Positions 1-11,396 of a stretch of 64,000 nucleotides of DNA are shown piece after piece. The DNA is from Pythium myriotylum (Eukaryota; Oomycota; Peronosporomycetes; Pythiales; Pythiaceae). Location of the stretch: positions 1,676,501-1,740,500 of the forward strand of contig JALJCQ010000030.1 of NCBI GenBank assembly GCA_023091665.1. The letters are read 5' to 3'. Below the pieces are notes generated by a model. It was not told the origin of the DNA and made no database searches. It worked only from the letters and a program-made list of their open reading frames with translations. Positions within the stretch are counted from its first letter, which is position 1, and the number at the start of each line of letters is the position of its first letter. Both the position numbers and the translations under genes were made by a program.

Positions 1-16
1 CCCTTTGAAGTCGTGG

Positions 17-3000
17 ATGGATCCACTGCGAGTTCCCGCCATCACCAAGGGAAACATGGTTGCCGGACGAGGCCCTGCGCCGGCCCCGGCGCCGCTGCGT
101 GTGAGCCGCGCGCGGCCGTGGCGCGTGGAAGATCCAGAGGCGTCCGTCGCATCGTCGCTGCCGCGGCTGCGCGCGCAGTGCCTCGGGAGCTACGCCACCA
201 AGGGCCGCCGCGTCAACGGCGGAGGGCGCAGCCGCATGGAACTGGAGATCGACGGCAAGGACGCGCTCTCGGTCTCGCTCGTCTACGAGGGATCGCATGT
301 AGTAGATCGTGTGTTTCGCTTCCAGGAGCCCGTGGTCGATGCCGCATTGGCTTCTTTTGGTCGTCGCGAGTGTCTTCCAAACTCAAGCCGCCATCGGAGC
401 GACCCCCACGAAGGAGCTGCAGACGCGCGCCCATTCGGCGACGATCGGCTCTTCGTATGTATCCTCTCTCGTGCAGATTACCTTTGGGTCTATGCGCCCG
501 ATGGTGAGACGTACGAGCTTTCGCTGCCTTTCCAAGCAGACCGCGTTATCCCTTTGACTTCCGCATTGGGAGGTGGGCTGCTCCTGCAACGACGACCGTT
601 AGCATCTGCACCCAGCGCGGCTGCTATGGCAGCTGCATTTTCACCATCTCATACCAAAAGTAAAGCAGACGCGGTGTCGTCTCATATCACCGGGGCTCGG
701 TACTTCTCTCTCCGGCACCCGCTCGAGGAAGTCACTCCCATTGCGCTCGCGTCGACTCCTCTCACAGCTCCCCACCAATTTGCATCACCAGCGAAGCACT
801 TCCGGAAAACACAGCTTCTCTCTGACCCAGCTCTGGAATTAGTTGACATGTGCGTGTTACCGCGCAGTCTAGACGACGATCTTGAAGACCGGAAAGATAG
901 CCGCGCGCTGCTTGTTTGTTACCACCGCTTCGAATGGAGGTTTCTAATCTATGAGATCTCGCGCTACATCGATGATTTAAGATTGGGACAATCTGACGAA
1001 GATTGCGATCGTGAAAATTATCCTCAATCTGAAACTACGACTGGGATGGCGCGGTCTCCAGCGGCGGCATTTGTGTCCCCAGCGAAGGCACGACAGCAAC
1101 AGTGTGAAGTCTCTCTGATGGAACAGCGCTACAAAAGTCACATCAGTCCGGATTGGGCTGCAAGGCTCGTATGGGCGACTCCTAGCCTCGACGTGGTTGC
1201 CGACCGATCATCCGAACGAAATGCAATCGGAAAACCTGCACGTCATTGTCAGCGAGCATTTCTTGCTCTTGGCGACATTAGCGATGACCACCATTGCGCA
1301 AACTATTTGAATGATGAGGAGACAAGGTTTCAGCTGTGGATTGTAGATGAGCGTGTCGGAGTAGTCCTTGTGAAACCAGTTTCAGCGTTGTCACCTGAAC
1401 TAAAGATTCGAGACCGCGAAGACAATTTACAGGTAATCCGGTGTCAGAACGCAGTACCCTTGATCGACGAAGAAGGAAATCAGCTTGACATCGAGGTGGC
1501 AACAGATGTATTGCTCACATCTCACAATTCAAAGCGCCTGTTCCTGCATAAGGCTGGTCGTATTGTTGCTGAGGTTTTGACCTCAAGACACGGTCTCTTC
1601 CGCTTGTTTGGATGTGCAGGAAGACGAGAAACCTTCGCAGTCACTCAGAGAAATGATATTGGGCGGGTAGAGTGTCGAAGATACGCGCATCCCCTTCAGA
1701 TTGTTTCTCCATTGCTATCGTCGACTTTTCGTGTTATCCACCACGCACTTCCTGCTCGGGAATATGTGAAGTTGCGTGTTGCCACTCAAGGTTTGGCGTC
1801 ACGCTTGTTGTCTCAGGAACTATCTTCCGAGGATACTCAATGGCGTGCCTTTCAAACGGTTCTTCACGCAACAATCTTGAGGATGATTGGCTCCATAGGA
1901 AACGACTCTGTGGAACATGGGGCGTCAAAGAAAGCGAGAGCAACCGTTACAGAAGAGTTTGTGGATGCACCCAGTGACCTAGTAGCATCTGTCCTCGAGT
2001 CTGAATTTGCCTTGGCGTACAACATTCAACGATCCGATGTGCTTTCTACACTCTCCATATCCTCGTTGTCGACGACCTCTCCCAGCCATTTCAAGAACAG
2101 AAAAACACAAAGCGAGTCAGCACTTGACGGCGTTGACTTGTCCGAGATGGCACTTGGGGATCTTATCACTGCTCTCCATCTCCTCCACGAAGACTTCCGA
2201 CTTTCCAATGGCTGCACTGCTGCTGCAATTTCGCTGGCTCAACTTCTGTACGATCTCAGTACCAATCTCGGCTTACTTCAAATGTCCAGCTATTACCGTA
2301 GACTCTATGATAGTCTTCGGAGTTGGCGTCTGTCGACACCATCATCACCAACGCGGCTCAATGTGAGATTATCCTTCGAAGAATTCTCCGGCACCCCGGA
2401 TTTGTTTCTGTGGATACGTGAACGGCTCCAAAGCTTGATACCGGACACAAGTTTCCTCGAGGACTGTGGTGGCTTCGATACCGTAACTTCTCAAGTGACT
2501 ACACAGGCATTCCCTCGTTTAGAATGTGCAAATGCCTGGAAGAGATCGGTCGCTATTGATCACTATCCGCTGTGGCGAAGTGAAGTTGTTTGCCGTGTAT
2601 GTGAGCTTTTGTTCACTGGCGATGATGACCAACTGGACATGCAAGGAGTGGGTCGCAACAGAATCAATCGCGTCACAGAACTCGTAGACTATCTGGCTAC
2701 TGACCCTATGGGCTCTAGACTTTCTTTTGAGGACCTTCCGACTGGTATTCGATACATCCTCATGGAAGCCGTTCGTGTGTGTCGAGAGAATCCACCGCCT
2801 GACGTGAGTGATCGTGTTGCCGAATCCATCGGCCGTCGCGACTTGGTAAGTCACTACCAATCCGGTGAGATAAGATTGAAGGTAGAGAACTCCTCAGCCA
2901 GATCTCACAGCCTTGAGGTTGCAACTCGGCAAAGATCCGGAGTGATGTCGGCATCTGGTGGTGCCCATTATGATTCTCCCTCCGCTCGCGAGATTCCGGA

Positions 3001-6000
3001 TGGACTATCCGATGTTGTCAGTCAATGCCAACGGTTATTTCCAAACGATCAAAGACTAAAAGAAGTTGCGCGTTTATTGCGATCGAGCCGTCCGATGTGC
3101 CTGAGACTTGAGAAAACCTCCGACATGACGGACCAAGACTATATTGCTCAGCAACAAGCGCGATTATTTCTGTTGTGTACACGATCATTGGCTCTTGGTG
3201 TCGCTCGTGGATTGGTAACCATCGGTGCCTTTGACGTGTCGACAGTGCAAAATCGGGCGTGGAAACTAGACGCACCTGGATTGCCTCTGACAGGTCGAAC
3301 TCCGCCAACTAATGCAACTGTGCAGCTCGATGTATCGGCCTTTCCGAAAGAAATGACTCATTGGCCACATTTCCACAACGGGTGTGCAACTGGTTTGAGA
3401 CTCCCAGCAAAGGATCTTTCTGGTATTGTTACGTCTTCGTGGGTCAAGTTTCATCGACCTTCGAGGAATGGTTCTCACCTTACTAGATATCAGCAGGCTT
3501 CCTCCACCTCTCCAGCGCGAGATACGGAGGAAGCAAAGGCTAATCATGCAGGCATGCTGCTTGGACTTGGTCTCAACGGACACTTAAAGTGTCTCACTAT
3601 GGCAGACGTATACAGATACTTGCACAACGACATGAACGAGTATGTGAGTGTTGCAATATTTCTCGGCATGGCGACAGCAGCAGCAAGAAGTCGGCGCAAG
3701 AAAGCTGTGTTCTCTTCAACTGCGCTTTTATCAGTCCGGCGATTACGACGAATTGGAGTCCCAGGAACCGCCCCTGATGCCGCCACGCAAGATTTCGGTC
3801 ACTTTCCAACCGCATCTCAACCGATTGACGGAGACGATAACGCAGACACAAATGTATCAGGTTCAGCCACGCAAGACGCGCAGGCTGATAAAAGGCAAAG
3901 TAAGGCACCAGGCGTTGCTACAGCCGTCACCGAGGTATCTCTGCAGAGATCAATATCTAACTTGCTGGCGCTTCACATTGGCGTGCAACTCGATTACGCT
4001 GTCCCACAGTCAGCACGGGTTGCCGCCCTTCTAGCCCTTGGCATCCTTCACCAAGGAACAGGCAAACGGGCAGCTGCCGAAGCGCTTCTAGCAGAGATCA
4101 CAAGATCTCCTGCTTCCCCCATTTTTGTCAGTCAACACCACAGCCCACCTGGCTCTGTGCCCGCAACCTCCTCCAGTGCGTTGGAGCGCCACGAAGGGTA
4201 CTCACTTGCTGCCGCCCTTGGACTGGGCCTTGTTATGCTTGGGAGAGGCGGCAGTACTGCGGGGGATCCGAGCCTTGCAGACATCAAGCTGGAGGAGAAA
4301 CTACATAAGTACATCGTTGGTGGTGCGGTGCAGCGAGTTGATTATGGTGGCAATGAGTCCGGTTCGAGCGCGAGCTATCTCTATCGAGGACGTAAATGGG
4401 ATCCTGTTGTCAGCGGACTGGAAGGCTTGCATATTCGATCAAGTGAAAGTGGTGGGTCAAACTACAACAATGTTGGAAGCGACCGCGGTTCTTGGCGAGG
4501 CGAATACGTGAATATCGGTGTGACGGCTAGCGGTAGTGCGTTAGCCCTGGCTTTCATGTATCTCAAGTCTGGCAACAAATCTATTGCCAATCTGCTAGCC
4601 GTGCCTGATACATTAGTGCTACTCGACAACGTTCGGCCTGATATCCTGTTAATTCGAGCTCTTGCCAAGAATCTTGTTTTGTGGGATTGGATTGAGCCAA
4701 CATCCTCGTGGATTGAGAACTCCGAAGTTCCTCAACAGCTCCGCGACGCGTACAAAGTACTTCAGCATCGGAGCGGAGATGCAGATGAAGCACTTCCATC
4801 TCTTCCATCGCTCCCGGATCATGCCGATATCCGCTCTATCTGCGAGTCATACGCCAACATCGTTGCAGGAGCGTGCTTCAGCATAGGTCTACGCTTTGCT
4901 GGGACTGGGGACACATCAGCTCGAGACACACTTCATCGATACGTTATCCACTTTCGCGAAATGCGGTCCCGCTCTGCGTTGCTCGGTCACGATGTCATCG
5001 CTGCTGCTACTGAACGGGTGACAATTGAGCGGTGTCTCTCTGTTTGTGCACAATCGCTCGCACTCGTAGACGCAGGGTCGGGCAATTTGGAGACACTGAC
5101 GCTACTCCGTTCAATTAACTTGCGCCAGAGAGCTGACAGTGAGCTCACCTATGGCAATCACATGACGCTGAGCATGGCAATTGGACTGCTTTTCCTTGGA
5201 GGTGGCCGCGCAACAGTTTCTCGGTCCAAGGACGCAATCGCGGCTCTTGTTATTTCGCTGTATCCTGTGAGTTCAACGAAGCCAGGTGACAACACTTACT
5301 ATCTAGAGGCGTTCCGTCATCTGTATACACAAGCGGTTGATTTCAGCAGGTATGTGGAGACAATTGATGTGACATCTGGTGAGCCGTGCAGCATCGAACT
5401 GCGGGTGGAAAGTCGCCGAGAGGGAGCCAACAGAACAACCGTGAAGGCGACCTCATTTCTGAAGACTCCGTGCTTGTTTCCCGAGTTCGATACAATAGAT
5501 CGGATTACGATCGACCATCCAACATATTACCCAGTCGACATCCGACTGGGAGATGAAGATGATATGGAAGTTGACGATCAAAATGGATATGATTGTCAGT
5601 CAGTTCATATGGATTCACCAGGCACTGTGGGGAACGATAACCGGATCAAAGTGTTACTGGAGAGCAGCAAGATTCTCTTGGAGCGGCGCCCGCTATCGAC
5701 TAGGACACCAATGGCATCAGTGTCGGCATTGCCGACGAGACGATTAGGTCATAACTTTGCTCGAGATCGAAGCGGGAAAGATTTCCTTGTAGAACTGCTG
5801 TACGAGTACTTCTCGACGAGTTTCGCAAAGCGCTACAATAGCACCATTCGGTTGGTTCCGGGAGGCGACGATGGCGTGATCTCGTGGTGGACACAGCGAT
5901 TTCAAGATCAGTCAATACGATTGCTCCCTGCAAGGCTGCTGCCGACGCACCTCAACGTACTTTTTGAGGTCTCTTCCATTTACCACCCGCGACGTAAGCT

Positions 6001-6529
6001 TTCTTCCCTGGTAAGCGTGTGGAACCTGAAGCTCATCCTCGAATTCCAGCGGGTGGATCCATTTCGTTCACTGGAGTACTCGTCTTCTTCTGCAACAGCT
6101 ACAAGGGACACAGCTAGAGTCGACTTCGTGGAATGGTTGCACAGTCAAACAGAAGAAGCGTTGCGCCAGCGCTGGCGCAACGAGGCATCAGCATCATTTG
6201 CCTCTTTGTCCGAGATACAAGAGGCCTTGCTGGGTGAGAACGATGACGACGTTGACAAAGAGCATCTCTTTTCATCGTCTCTAGCAGCCGATTCTGTGTT
6301 GCTTGCTGCTTTTTTCGTCTTCTTTGATGCCCCGCCCACAGTCTACAGTGACACCGTTGAGTGGAAACGACGCATGCACCATGCAATACAAGCAGGCACA
6401 TTATCCACACGGTCGAAAGCGAAATTTATCATCGATCGTTTCCTGTCGCTTCGACCACAGGATCAGACAACCAAGGAAGAGCAAGCGTTCTTGCTTCGTG
6501 TGGTATCATGCTTTCTATTTTCCGTTTAA
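17..6529 (+). CDS. APC1: Anaphase-promoting complex subunit 1 (APC1)
   Basis: Single open frame of about 2170 codons from the first ATG at 17; an alternative in-frame ATG is at 56. APC1 is the large scaffold of the APC/C ubiquitin ligase that triggers anaphase. The assignment rests on the C-terminal half. There, proteasome/cyclosome-type repeats rich in small residues are visible (for example GYSLAAALGLGLVMLGRGG near residue 1400 and LSMAIGLLFLGGGRATVS near 1720). They are followed by the family-typical run around DNTYYLEAFRHLYTQAV. The N-terminal half holds the poorly conserved beta-propeller-like region. Length fits the family (about 1900-2100 aa). The frame runs to the window edge, so a 5' exon upstream cannot be excluded. 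Residues around 100-140 are low in similarity and could hide an unspliced 3n intron. The poly(A) signal AATAAA (6528-6533) overlaps the stop codon. Confidence 0.9.
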   Translation: MDPLRVPAITKGNMVAGRGPAPAPAPLRVSRARPWRVEDPEASVASSLPRLRAQCLGSYATKGRRVNGGGRSRMELEIDGKDALSVSLVYEGSHVVDRVFRFQEPVVDAALASFGRRECLPNSSRHRSDPHEGAADARPFGDDRLFVCILSRADYLWVYAPDGETYELSLPFQADRVIPLTSALGGGLLLQRRPLASAPSAAAMAAAFSPSHTKSKADAVSSHITGARYFSLRHPLEEVTPIALASTPLTAPHQFASPAKHFRKTQLLSDPALELVDMCVLPRSLDDDLEDRKDSRALLVCYHRFEWRFLIYEISRYIDDLRLGQSDEDCDRENYPQSETTTGMARSPAAAFVSPAKARQQQCEVSLMEQRYKSHISPDWAARLVWATPSLDVVADRSSERNAIGKPARHCQRAFLALGDISDDHHCANYLNDEETRFQLWIVDERVGVVLVKPVSALSPELKIRDREDNLQVIRCQNAVPLIDEEGNQLDIEVATDVLLTSHNSKRLFLHKAGRIVAEVLTSRHGLFRLFGCAGRRETFAVTQRNDIGRVECRRYAHPLQIVSPLLSSTFRVIHHALPAREYVKLRVATQGLASRLLSQELSSEDTQWRAFQTVLHATILRMIGSIGNDSVEHGASKKARATVTEEFVDAPSDLVASVLESEFALAYNIQRSDVLSTLSISSLSTTSPSHFKNRKTQSESALDGVDLSEMALGDLITALHLLHEDFRLSNGCTAAAISLAQLLYDLSTNLGLLQMSSYYRRLYDSLRSWRLSTPSSPTRLNVRLSFEEFSGTPDLFLWIRERLQSLIPDTSFLEDCGGFDTVTSQVTTQAFPRLECANAWKRSVAIDHYPLWRSEVVCRVCELLFTGDDDQLDMQGVGRNRINRVTELVDYLATDPMGSRLSFEDLPTGIRYILMEAVRVCRENPPPDVSDRVAESIGRRDLVSHYQSGEIRLKVENSSARSHSLEVATRQRSGVMSASGGAHYDSPSAREIPDGLSDVVSQCQRLFPNDQRLKEVARLLRSSRPMCLRLEKTSDMTDQDYIAQQQARLFLLCTRSLALGVARGLVTIGAFDVSTVQNRAWKLDAPGLPLTGRTPPTNATVQLDVSAFPKEMTHWPHFHNGCATGLRLPAKDLSGIVTSSWVKFHRPSRNGSHLTRYQQASSTSPARDTEEAKANHAGMLLGLGLNGHLKCLTMADVYRYLHNDMNEYVSVAIFLGMATAAARSRRKKAVFSSTALLSVRRLRRIGVPGTAPDAATQDFGHFPTASQPIDGDDNADTNVSGSATQDAQADKRQSKAPGVATAVTEVSLQRSISNLLALHIGVQLDYAVPQSARVAALLALGILHQGTGKRAAAEALLAEITRSPASPIFVSQHHSPPGSVPATSSSALERHEGYSLAAALGLGLVMLGRGGSTAGDPSLADIKLEEKLHKYIVGGAVQRVDYGGNESGSSASYLYRGRKWDPVVSGLEGLHIRSSESGGSNYNNVGSDRGSWRGEYVNIGVTASGSALALAFMYLKSGNKSIANLLAVPDTLVLLDNVRPDILLIRALAKNLVLWDWIEPTSSWIENSEVPQQLRDAYKVLQHRSGDADEALPSLPSLPDHADIRSICESYANIVAGACFSIGLRFAGTGDTSARDTLHRYVIHFREMRSRSALLGHDVIAAATERVTIERCLSVCAQSLALVDAGSGNLETLTLLRSINLRQRADSELTYGNHMTLSMAIGLLFLGGGRATVSRSKDAIAALVISLYPVSSTKPGDNTYYLEAFRHLYTQAVDFSRYVETIDVTSGEPCSIELRVESRREGANRTTVKATSFLKTPCLFPEFDTIDRITIDHPTYYPVDIRLGDEDDMEVDDQNGYDCQSVHMDSPGTVGNDNRIKVLLESSKILLERRPLSTRTPMASVSALPTRRLGHNFARDRSGKDFLVELLYEYFSTSFAKRYNSTIRLVPGGDDGVISWWTQRFQDQSIRLLPARLLPTHLNVLFEVSSIYHPRRKLSSLVSVWNLKLILEFQRVDPFRSLEYSSSSATATRDTARVDFVEWLHSQTEEALRQRWRNEASASFASLSEIQEALLGENDDDVDKEHLFSSSLAADSVLLAAFFVFFDAPPTVYSDTVEWKRRMHHAIQAGTLSTRSKAKFIIDRFLSLRPQDQTTKEEQAFLLRVVSCFLFSV

Positions 6530-6948
6530 TAAAAGGATGGTATAGCTGTTTGTTGCCTTAAGGGTTTTGTTGTTGAAAGAAGATCTGTGAGGGATAGCGT
6601 TTTTCTGCGTTAAATATTTTTTGGATGGGGGGCAAGAACTACGTCGACTCGAGAACCGGCAGCAACGATACCACACTTGCTGTCAGTGTTCTCGACGGCC
6701 CGCTCGTTGTTGGGGATGATCTACATACAAGGTACTTACATCGCGGCGAGCGTGGGGACTCAAAGGAAGACAACGGTCACGTCGCCTTTAATGCCCATCG
6801 TCATCTCATCTTCACCCACGCCTCCAGCGTTCATGTGTTCTTTTTGCTTTTTGTGGTGGCCTCTTTTTTTTCTTTTCATGGGCTCTACTACGAGCTCTTT
6901 TGCCATCTTTTGAGCGTTTCTCGTTCGCAATGTAGAAAGATGATTTGC
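6530..6948. other. Convergent intergenic region, possible small minus-strand ORF
   Basis: This gap separates the 3' ends of APC1 and poly(A) polymerase. It holds the APC1 poly(A) signal and a T-rich tract near 6840-6890. On the minus strand an ATG at 6834 opens a short frame. If a GTTGTC donor is joined to the TAG acceptor just before the ATCATCCCC run, it gives a protein of about 57 residues ending at 6610. I recognise no family, and the plus-strand frame across the same bases is equally open. It is therefore left as a possible small gene only. Confidence 0.3.
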
Positions 6949-9072
6949 TCATCCCAGTTTGGCGAACGTGATTTTCATTTTACGTCTCTTTCGCGGGGAC
7001 GCGACAGCCGCAGCAGGGGCGCGGACAACCGGCTTCTCTGCTTCTTTGGCTGGCTTGACGGGAGTTGATGAAGCAGACGAGGAGCCTGCGGTTGAGGTAG
7101 CTGGAATCGTTTTCCTGACATCTTCGCTGATGCTGTTCTCGCGCTCGCGTTTCTTGTTGGCTTCCGTCACACCATCTTGGACACTACCAACTGACACGCT
7201 TCGGTCGCGTTGGCCATCCTGAGATGCATCACTTTCCACCGCTGGATTTGGGCTTTGAGGTGCACTTGTGGTGGATGACATGTCCTCGCTGAACTCCTGA
7301 GAGAACCCTTCCTTCTGCGAGTCATCGCTACCTACATTTGCGGCAGTCGCGCTTGCACCTTCTACAGCAAGCTCCTCCTCTTTCTTCTTCCGGAGATGTT
7401 CCTTACGGATATTCTTCGCACCGTTACGTCCGCCAATATCTTCGAAGACGTACTCGGGTAAATTCTTCCACATGATTGGAGTCACCTTGACGTCCATTGT
7501 CGGAGTCCGCTTGTTCCACCGGTACAAGTCGTTCTGAATAAAGTAGTGCACGGAATTGTCAATGTTGAGTTCCTTACCCATAACCTTCCGACGATCAACA
7601 TCAAAACCAACGAAGTAGCACACCCCAAACTTCGATTTTGGCTTGGGAGCTTCATTTCCGTCCCCATTCTTGGGCTCGCCACCCTCAACGGCTGTTAGCG
7701 GGAACTTTTTTGGGTAAGCCCGGATTCGGCACAGTTGCGGAATGAAGCCTAGACTATCCACGAGCTTTCGAATACGCGACTCGCAGAAGCTAGTCCACGC
7801 TTGCTCCTCTTCCTCTTTAGTAGAGAAAACATCTACGGCCAAATAGTGCTGTTGCGAGGCGAAGAAGTCCGTTGGTTCAAACAAAGCATCCCAGTTGTCG
7901 CCACCCTTGCTCAGAATGTCTTGCACAATATCAAGCCCGCGCTTGAGCTCCTCCTTCATCACAGCCAGGCTATGCGTGGAGACGTTGAACGACGAGTTCA
8001 TAGACGGATAGGCAGGGGTGAGGATTGGCATGATCTGGTATCGGTTGTTGCCTGAATTGGCGTTCCAGACCTCTAAGCCCAGTTTGGCATCGTAAGTCTT
8101 GCACAACTAGAATCAAATTCAAGGCGTTAACCACGTGGTATCATCTAACTCAGCCGACATACTTAATACCTGGATCGCAAGCGGCCACTTCCACGTCGAA
8201 AGCACCATGAAAAAGCGCAAAAGCAGAGTCGATGGCGCGGCCGTCGGGTAGAGCTGGTTGATGAAGCATACGAGGATACACCAGTTCACACCACCCAAGT
8301 AACCCATCTTGTTGGAGTAAAGGCCGCGGCGCTTGGCCCAGCGGCGCACGATACGCAGGACGCTGATGAAACTCTCGCGGTTTGGGGTTAGCTGCGCAGT
8401 TAACGTCGTCAATGTCCATCATTCCAAATATCAGGCCCTTCCGGTAGAACGCACCTTGATCATGAGCTCCGTGACGCGCGGGCCGTTGAGACTCTTCTCC
8501 GTGGCCGTGTCGACGCCCGCGAGAATGTTGTCGTCGAGGATGTTGACGTTGTCGGGCACCGAGTTGCGCGGGAGGATGGCGATCTGGAGATCGATGTTGA
8601 TCTCTTCGTAGTCGAAGGTGATGATGGGCACAATGGCGCCCTCGATGGCGACGAGGTTGGTGACTTTCGGGTGCTTGAGGAAGATGTCCTTGAGCGAGGA
8701 GAAAAAGTCGTCGCGGGTCACGTGGCGCGGCGCGACGCAGATCGTGTCGATATCGGCGCCCGGCTCGTTCACGCCGAGGCGGTAGGAGCCCGAGACGAGG
8801 ATCTGCCCGCCGGCGTCGGCCGCGACGTCCTCGGGGACGCCCTTGGCGAGACAGACCTGCTTGACCCAGTCGCGGAAGATGGCGCGCAGCTCGGCGAGGA
8901 TGAGCGAGCGGCGCTGGATGTTCTCGGGCGACTCGGTGGGGAAGTGCTCGTCCATGTAGGCGGCGAGCTTGGCCGACTGCTCGAGGTCCTTGGGCTCGGG
9001 CGGCGTCGTGCGGATGGCCTTGTACGCCTGCTCGAGCACATGGGGCGCGACGGAGAAGGCGCCGTTCTGCAT
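6949..9072 (-). CDS. PAP: Nuclear poly(A) polymerase
   Basis: Adds the poly(A) tail to cleaved pre-mRNA. Three exons: 9072-8455, 8391-8170 and 8106-6949. The two 63-bp introns (8454-8392 and 8169-8107) keep phase 0, giving 665 aa. The nucleotidyltransferase signature GSYRLGVNEPGADIDT carries the first two catalytic aspartates, and FDYEEINIDLQ holds the third. Exon 2 encodes the central domain (RRWAKRRGLYSNKMGYLGGV). Exon 3 starts with the RNA-binding region, including MPILTPAYPSMNSSFNVS. The C-terminus is Ser/Thr-rich and ends in a basic nuclear-localisation-like stretch, PRKRRKMK. The start ATG at 9072 fits family length; the frame is open further upstream (to 9345) but that part shows no similarity. 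Confidence 0.95.
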
Positions 9073-9489
9073 GGCGGTCGGCGCGCGGTTTCCCTCCCTC
9101 ACCAAACTGAATGAACGACAAGACAGCACGCGACCAACTGATCGGGTGTAGTTTATTCCGCGCGACAGAGTGATGGTCGTCTGGCCCGCGAGAGAACACA
9201 ACGTCGCGTATGCGCGATGAGTGGATGAAAAGACGAACGGAAATCGACGATTGGATGTAAAAAGAACACCAAGACCGAGATCTGGATCTTTCCACTCGAG
9301 TCGGAACTCCCGACCTCGGACGGTGGACCCGAGACAGCGTTGCAAGGGGCCAGAGGATGTCTTCCATCGTGACTAGCGAATGGGGCCACTGACCAAAGAC
9401 CACCGAGAAGCGTCGAGATAAAAGTCGTGTTTAGAAGATTATTAGCGGACATTTCCGATCGGAGGACGAACTTCCGGCTCGCCACTTGC
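9073..9489. promoter_or_regulatory. Region upstream of poly(A) polymerase / downstream of UMP1
   Basis: About 417 bp lie between two minus-strand genes. They should hold the poly(A) polymerase promoter and 5' UTR and the UMP1 3' UTR. I see no supportable gene or clear promoter motif here; short open frames are shadows. Confidence 0.4.
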
Positions 9490-10240
9490 TCAGAAGATGG
9501 CCAGCTTAACCTCCATGGCCTCGTGGACGCGGAACGAGTGCGCAGGGTGCTCCGTCGGGTCTGCGGCGAGCGGGGCGAGCGGCGTCAGTCAGTACAATCC
9601 AAACATCCAGAGAACTAGACGGCAGAACGAACGCACCGTTGAGGAAGTCGTTGAAGGTGATCTCCTCATCAGCGCCGGTGATGGTGTCGAGACCAGCATG
9701 CGAGCTCGGAAGACCGGGGAGGCGCTAAGCCATGGACAGAGTGTCGTCAGTATCGGCAATATAAGACCACTTGTGCAAATCAACGACCACGTACGCCGAA
9801 CTGCTCCATCACGGCCTTTTCTGTGCGCAGTCGCATGGCAGCGGCCTTGCCGTAGACCTGCTCGACCGTCGCCATCTTCAGCTCCCAGTGGTTGCGGCGG
9901 TGCTGTGGGTTCGAACCGAGTCAGTGTGAGTGCTCAGTCCAGGCCAATCCCTGGAGCTCCCAAGGCGACGCACCATTGTCTGCAGCTGCTGCACGGGGTG
10001 GACTGGTCGGACGTCTTCGCTCGCGCTGTAGAATCCATGGCGAAGCGCATCCGGCGGCGCGCGCACGAGCGGGAGGTTGGCCGAGTTCTGCGAATTCCGA
10101 TGCGAGACACACCAACAGTTAGCCGTTGATCTCTCCAGCAGCTCCAGCGCTAAGCAGGGCGTTTTCATTTGCCATAGAGGCAGTCGTAGTGTAGCCCTGC
10201 ACGCGCTGCTGAGCAGCTACGACATCGATCAGCTCACCAT
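9490..10240 (-). CDS. UMP1: Proteasome maturation factor UMP1/POMP
   Basis: A chaperone trapped inside the assembling 20S proteasome and degraded as its first substrate. Five exons: 10240-10238 (ATG only), 10087-9974, 9902-9795, 9724-9637 and 9560-9490. Phases close at all four introns (150, 71, 70 and 76 bp), giving 127 aa against 141 in human. Family hallmarks are HGFYSASEDV (compare the HDLLRKGF region), RLPGLPSSHAGLDTITGADE, ITFNDFLNDP and the terminus MEVKLAIF, all matching the UMP1 core. The first exon is inferred: an ATG followed directly by a GTGAGC donor. The alternative is an in-frame ATG inside that intron, which would give a longer N-terminus of low plausibility. It shares a 160-bp divergent promoter region with the gene starting at 10401. 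Confidence 0.85.
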
Positions 10241-10400
10241 GGTCAAGATGGAGCTTCTTGTTGCTACGCTTTGGATCTGCAATACTTCACCCCCTTGGAT
10301 CGTTACGCGTTCTTAACTGATAGAGATAAGCACTCGTTGGTGGTCAGTAGTTGTTACAAACATCTCTTGATAGAGGCAACAACTCAATCGCGGATGGACA
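10241..10400. promoter_or_regulatory. Bidirectional promoter region, UMP1 / FAM133-like gene
   Basis: Only 160 bp separate two divergent start codons, so both promoters must lie here or overlap the transcribed parts. No TATA-like motif stands out. Confidence 0.5.
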
Positions 10401-11396
10401 ATGAAGCGCCGAGCGGAGCCTCGAGCGGATGAGTTCGGCTTCAAGAAGTCGTCCGGCGTCGACTACAGCAAGCTGGAAGATCGGCAGATGGACGACGAAA
10501 GGTTCCAGCGCCAGCGCGCGCTGCGGGAAGGCTCAGCGGTGCGTCCAATATCCCTCTTCCTCACATGCCCTACGAGCGCTGCTGACGGACTACTTCACAA
10601 AAAGCCCGCTCCTCCGGTAACGAGTAGACCAAAAGCTGGATCGCAGTCGGCGACAATGGACGCAGTGATGCGGATGCTGACGGGCAAAGAAGAACGAACC
10701 ATCGCAGATCGCATTTCGGACCCGAACCGACCGACTTGGGAACAGTACAAGAAGGAGAACGCAGACAAGCTGGATCTCACGGACAACGGCGCACGAGAAA
10801 TGCGCGAATACCGCAAAAAGCTCGATGCGGCACGAGAAAAGGTGCGTTCGAACGCCTGTGGCCCGTGGTCAATAGCGGTGCTGAGTTGTCGGCTCTTCGC
10901 TCTATTTCAGGCCCTGGCCAAGCGCAGCAGCTCAAAGAAGAGCAAAAAACACAAGCGGTCTTACTCGTCTTCGTCGAGTAGTAGTGGAAGTGAGAGTGAT
11001 AGCGAGGACGAGTCGCGCCGGCGTGGCTCGTCAAAGAAATCAAGGCGAAAGGCCAAGTAAGTTCTTCAGTCGCGGCAGGCGTTGGAGGATGTTCTCGGCG
11101 GCAACTGACGGTGTGCTATTGCCTCGTTTCCGATTTGCAGGAAGAGCCGCAAGCGTCGCCGTACGTCTTCTTCCGACTCTGATGAAAGCGCCGATGACTC
11201 AACGGATTCATCCGAGTCGGAGCGCGACGACGACCGAGGCCGCAAGTCAAGAAAACAGAGCCGAAGGAAGTCGTCTTCAAAGAAGAGCAAGAAGAAGTCT
11301 CACAAGAAGGACAAGAAGAGAAGCAAAGACACTGGAGATCGGTCGCCGTCGCCTGTGCGCTTGTCATCCTTCCTGCAAGGCTCGGACTCCGACTGA
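10401..11396 (+). CDS. FAM133-like basic, serine-rich nuclear protein
   Basis: Likely exons 10401-10538, 10605-10841, 10911-11056 and 11141-11396. The last intron (84 bp) is needed to avoid a TAA. The first two introns (66 and 69 bp) are multiples of three without stops, so retention would only lengthen the protein. The middle shows RPTWEQYKKENADKLDL followed by YRKKLDAAREK, resembling FAM133 proteins (RPTWEEVKEQ). The C-terminal half is dense in K, R, S, D and E (SSSSSSSGSESDSEDES), typical of nuclear-speckle or splicing-associated proteins. No enzymatic domain is visible. The family is poorly characterised, so a role in splicing is inference from composition. It ends SSFLQGSDSD. Confidence 0.65.

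Noticed and set aside
8150..9403. Minus-strand 417-codon frame overlapping poly(A) polymerase
   Set aside because: Shifted frame over the poly(A) polymerase exons; the real frame carries all catalytic motifs.
9497..10129. Plus-strand 210-codon frame
   Set aside because: Antisense to the five-exon UMP1 gene, whose spliced product matches the family.
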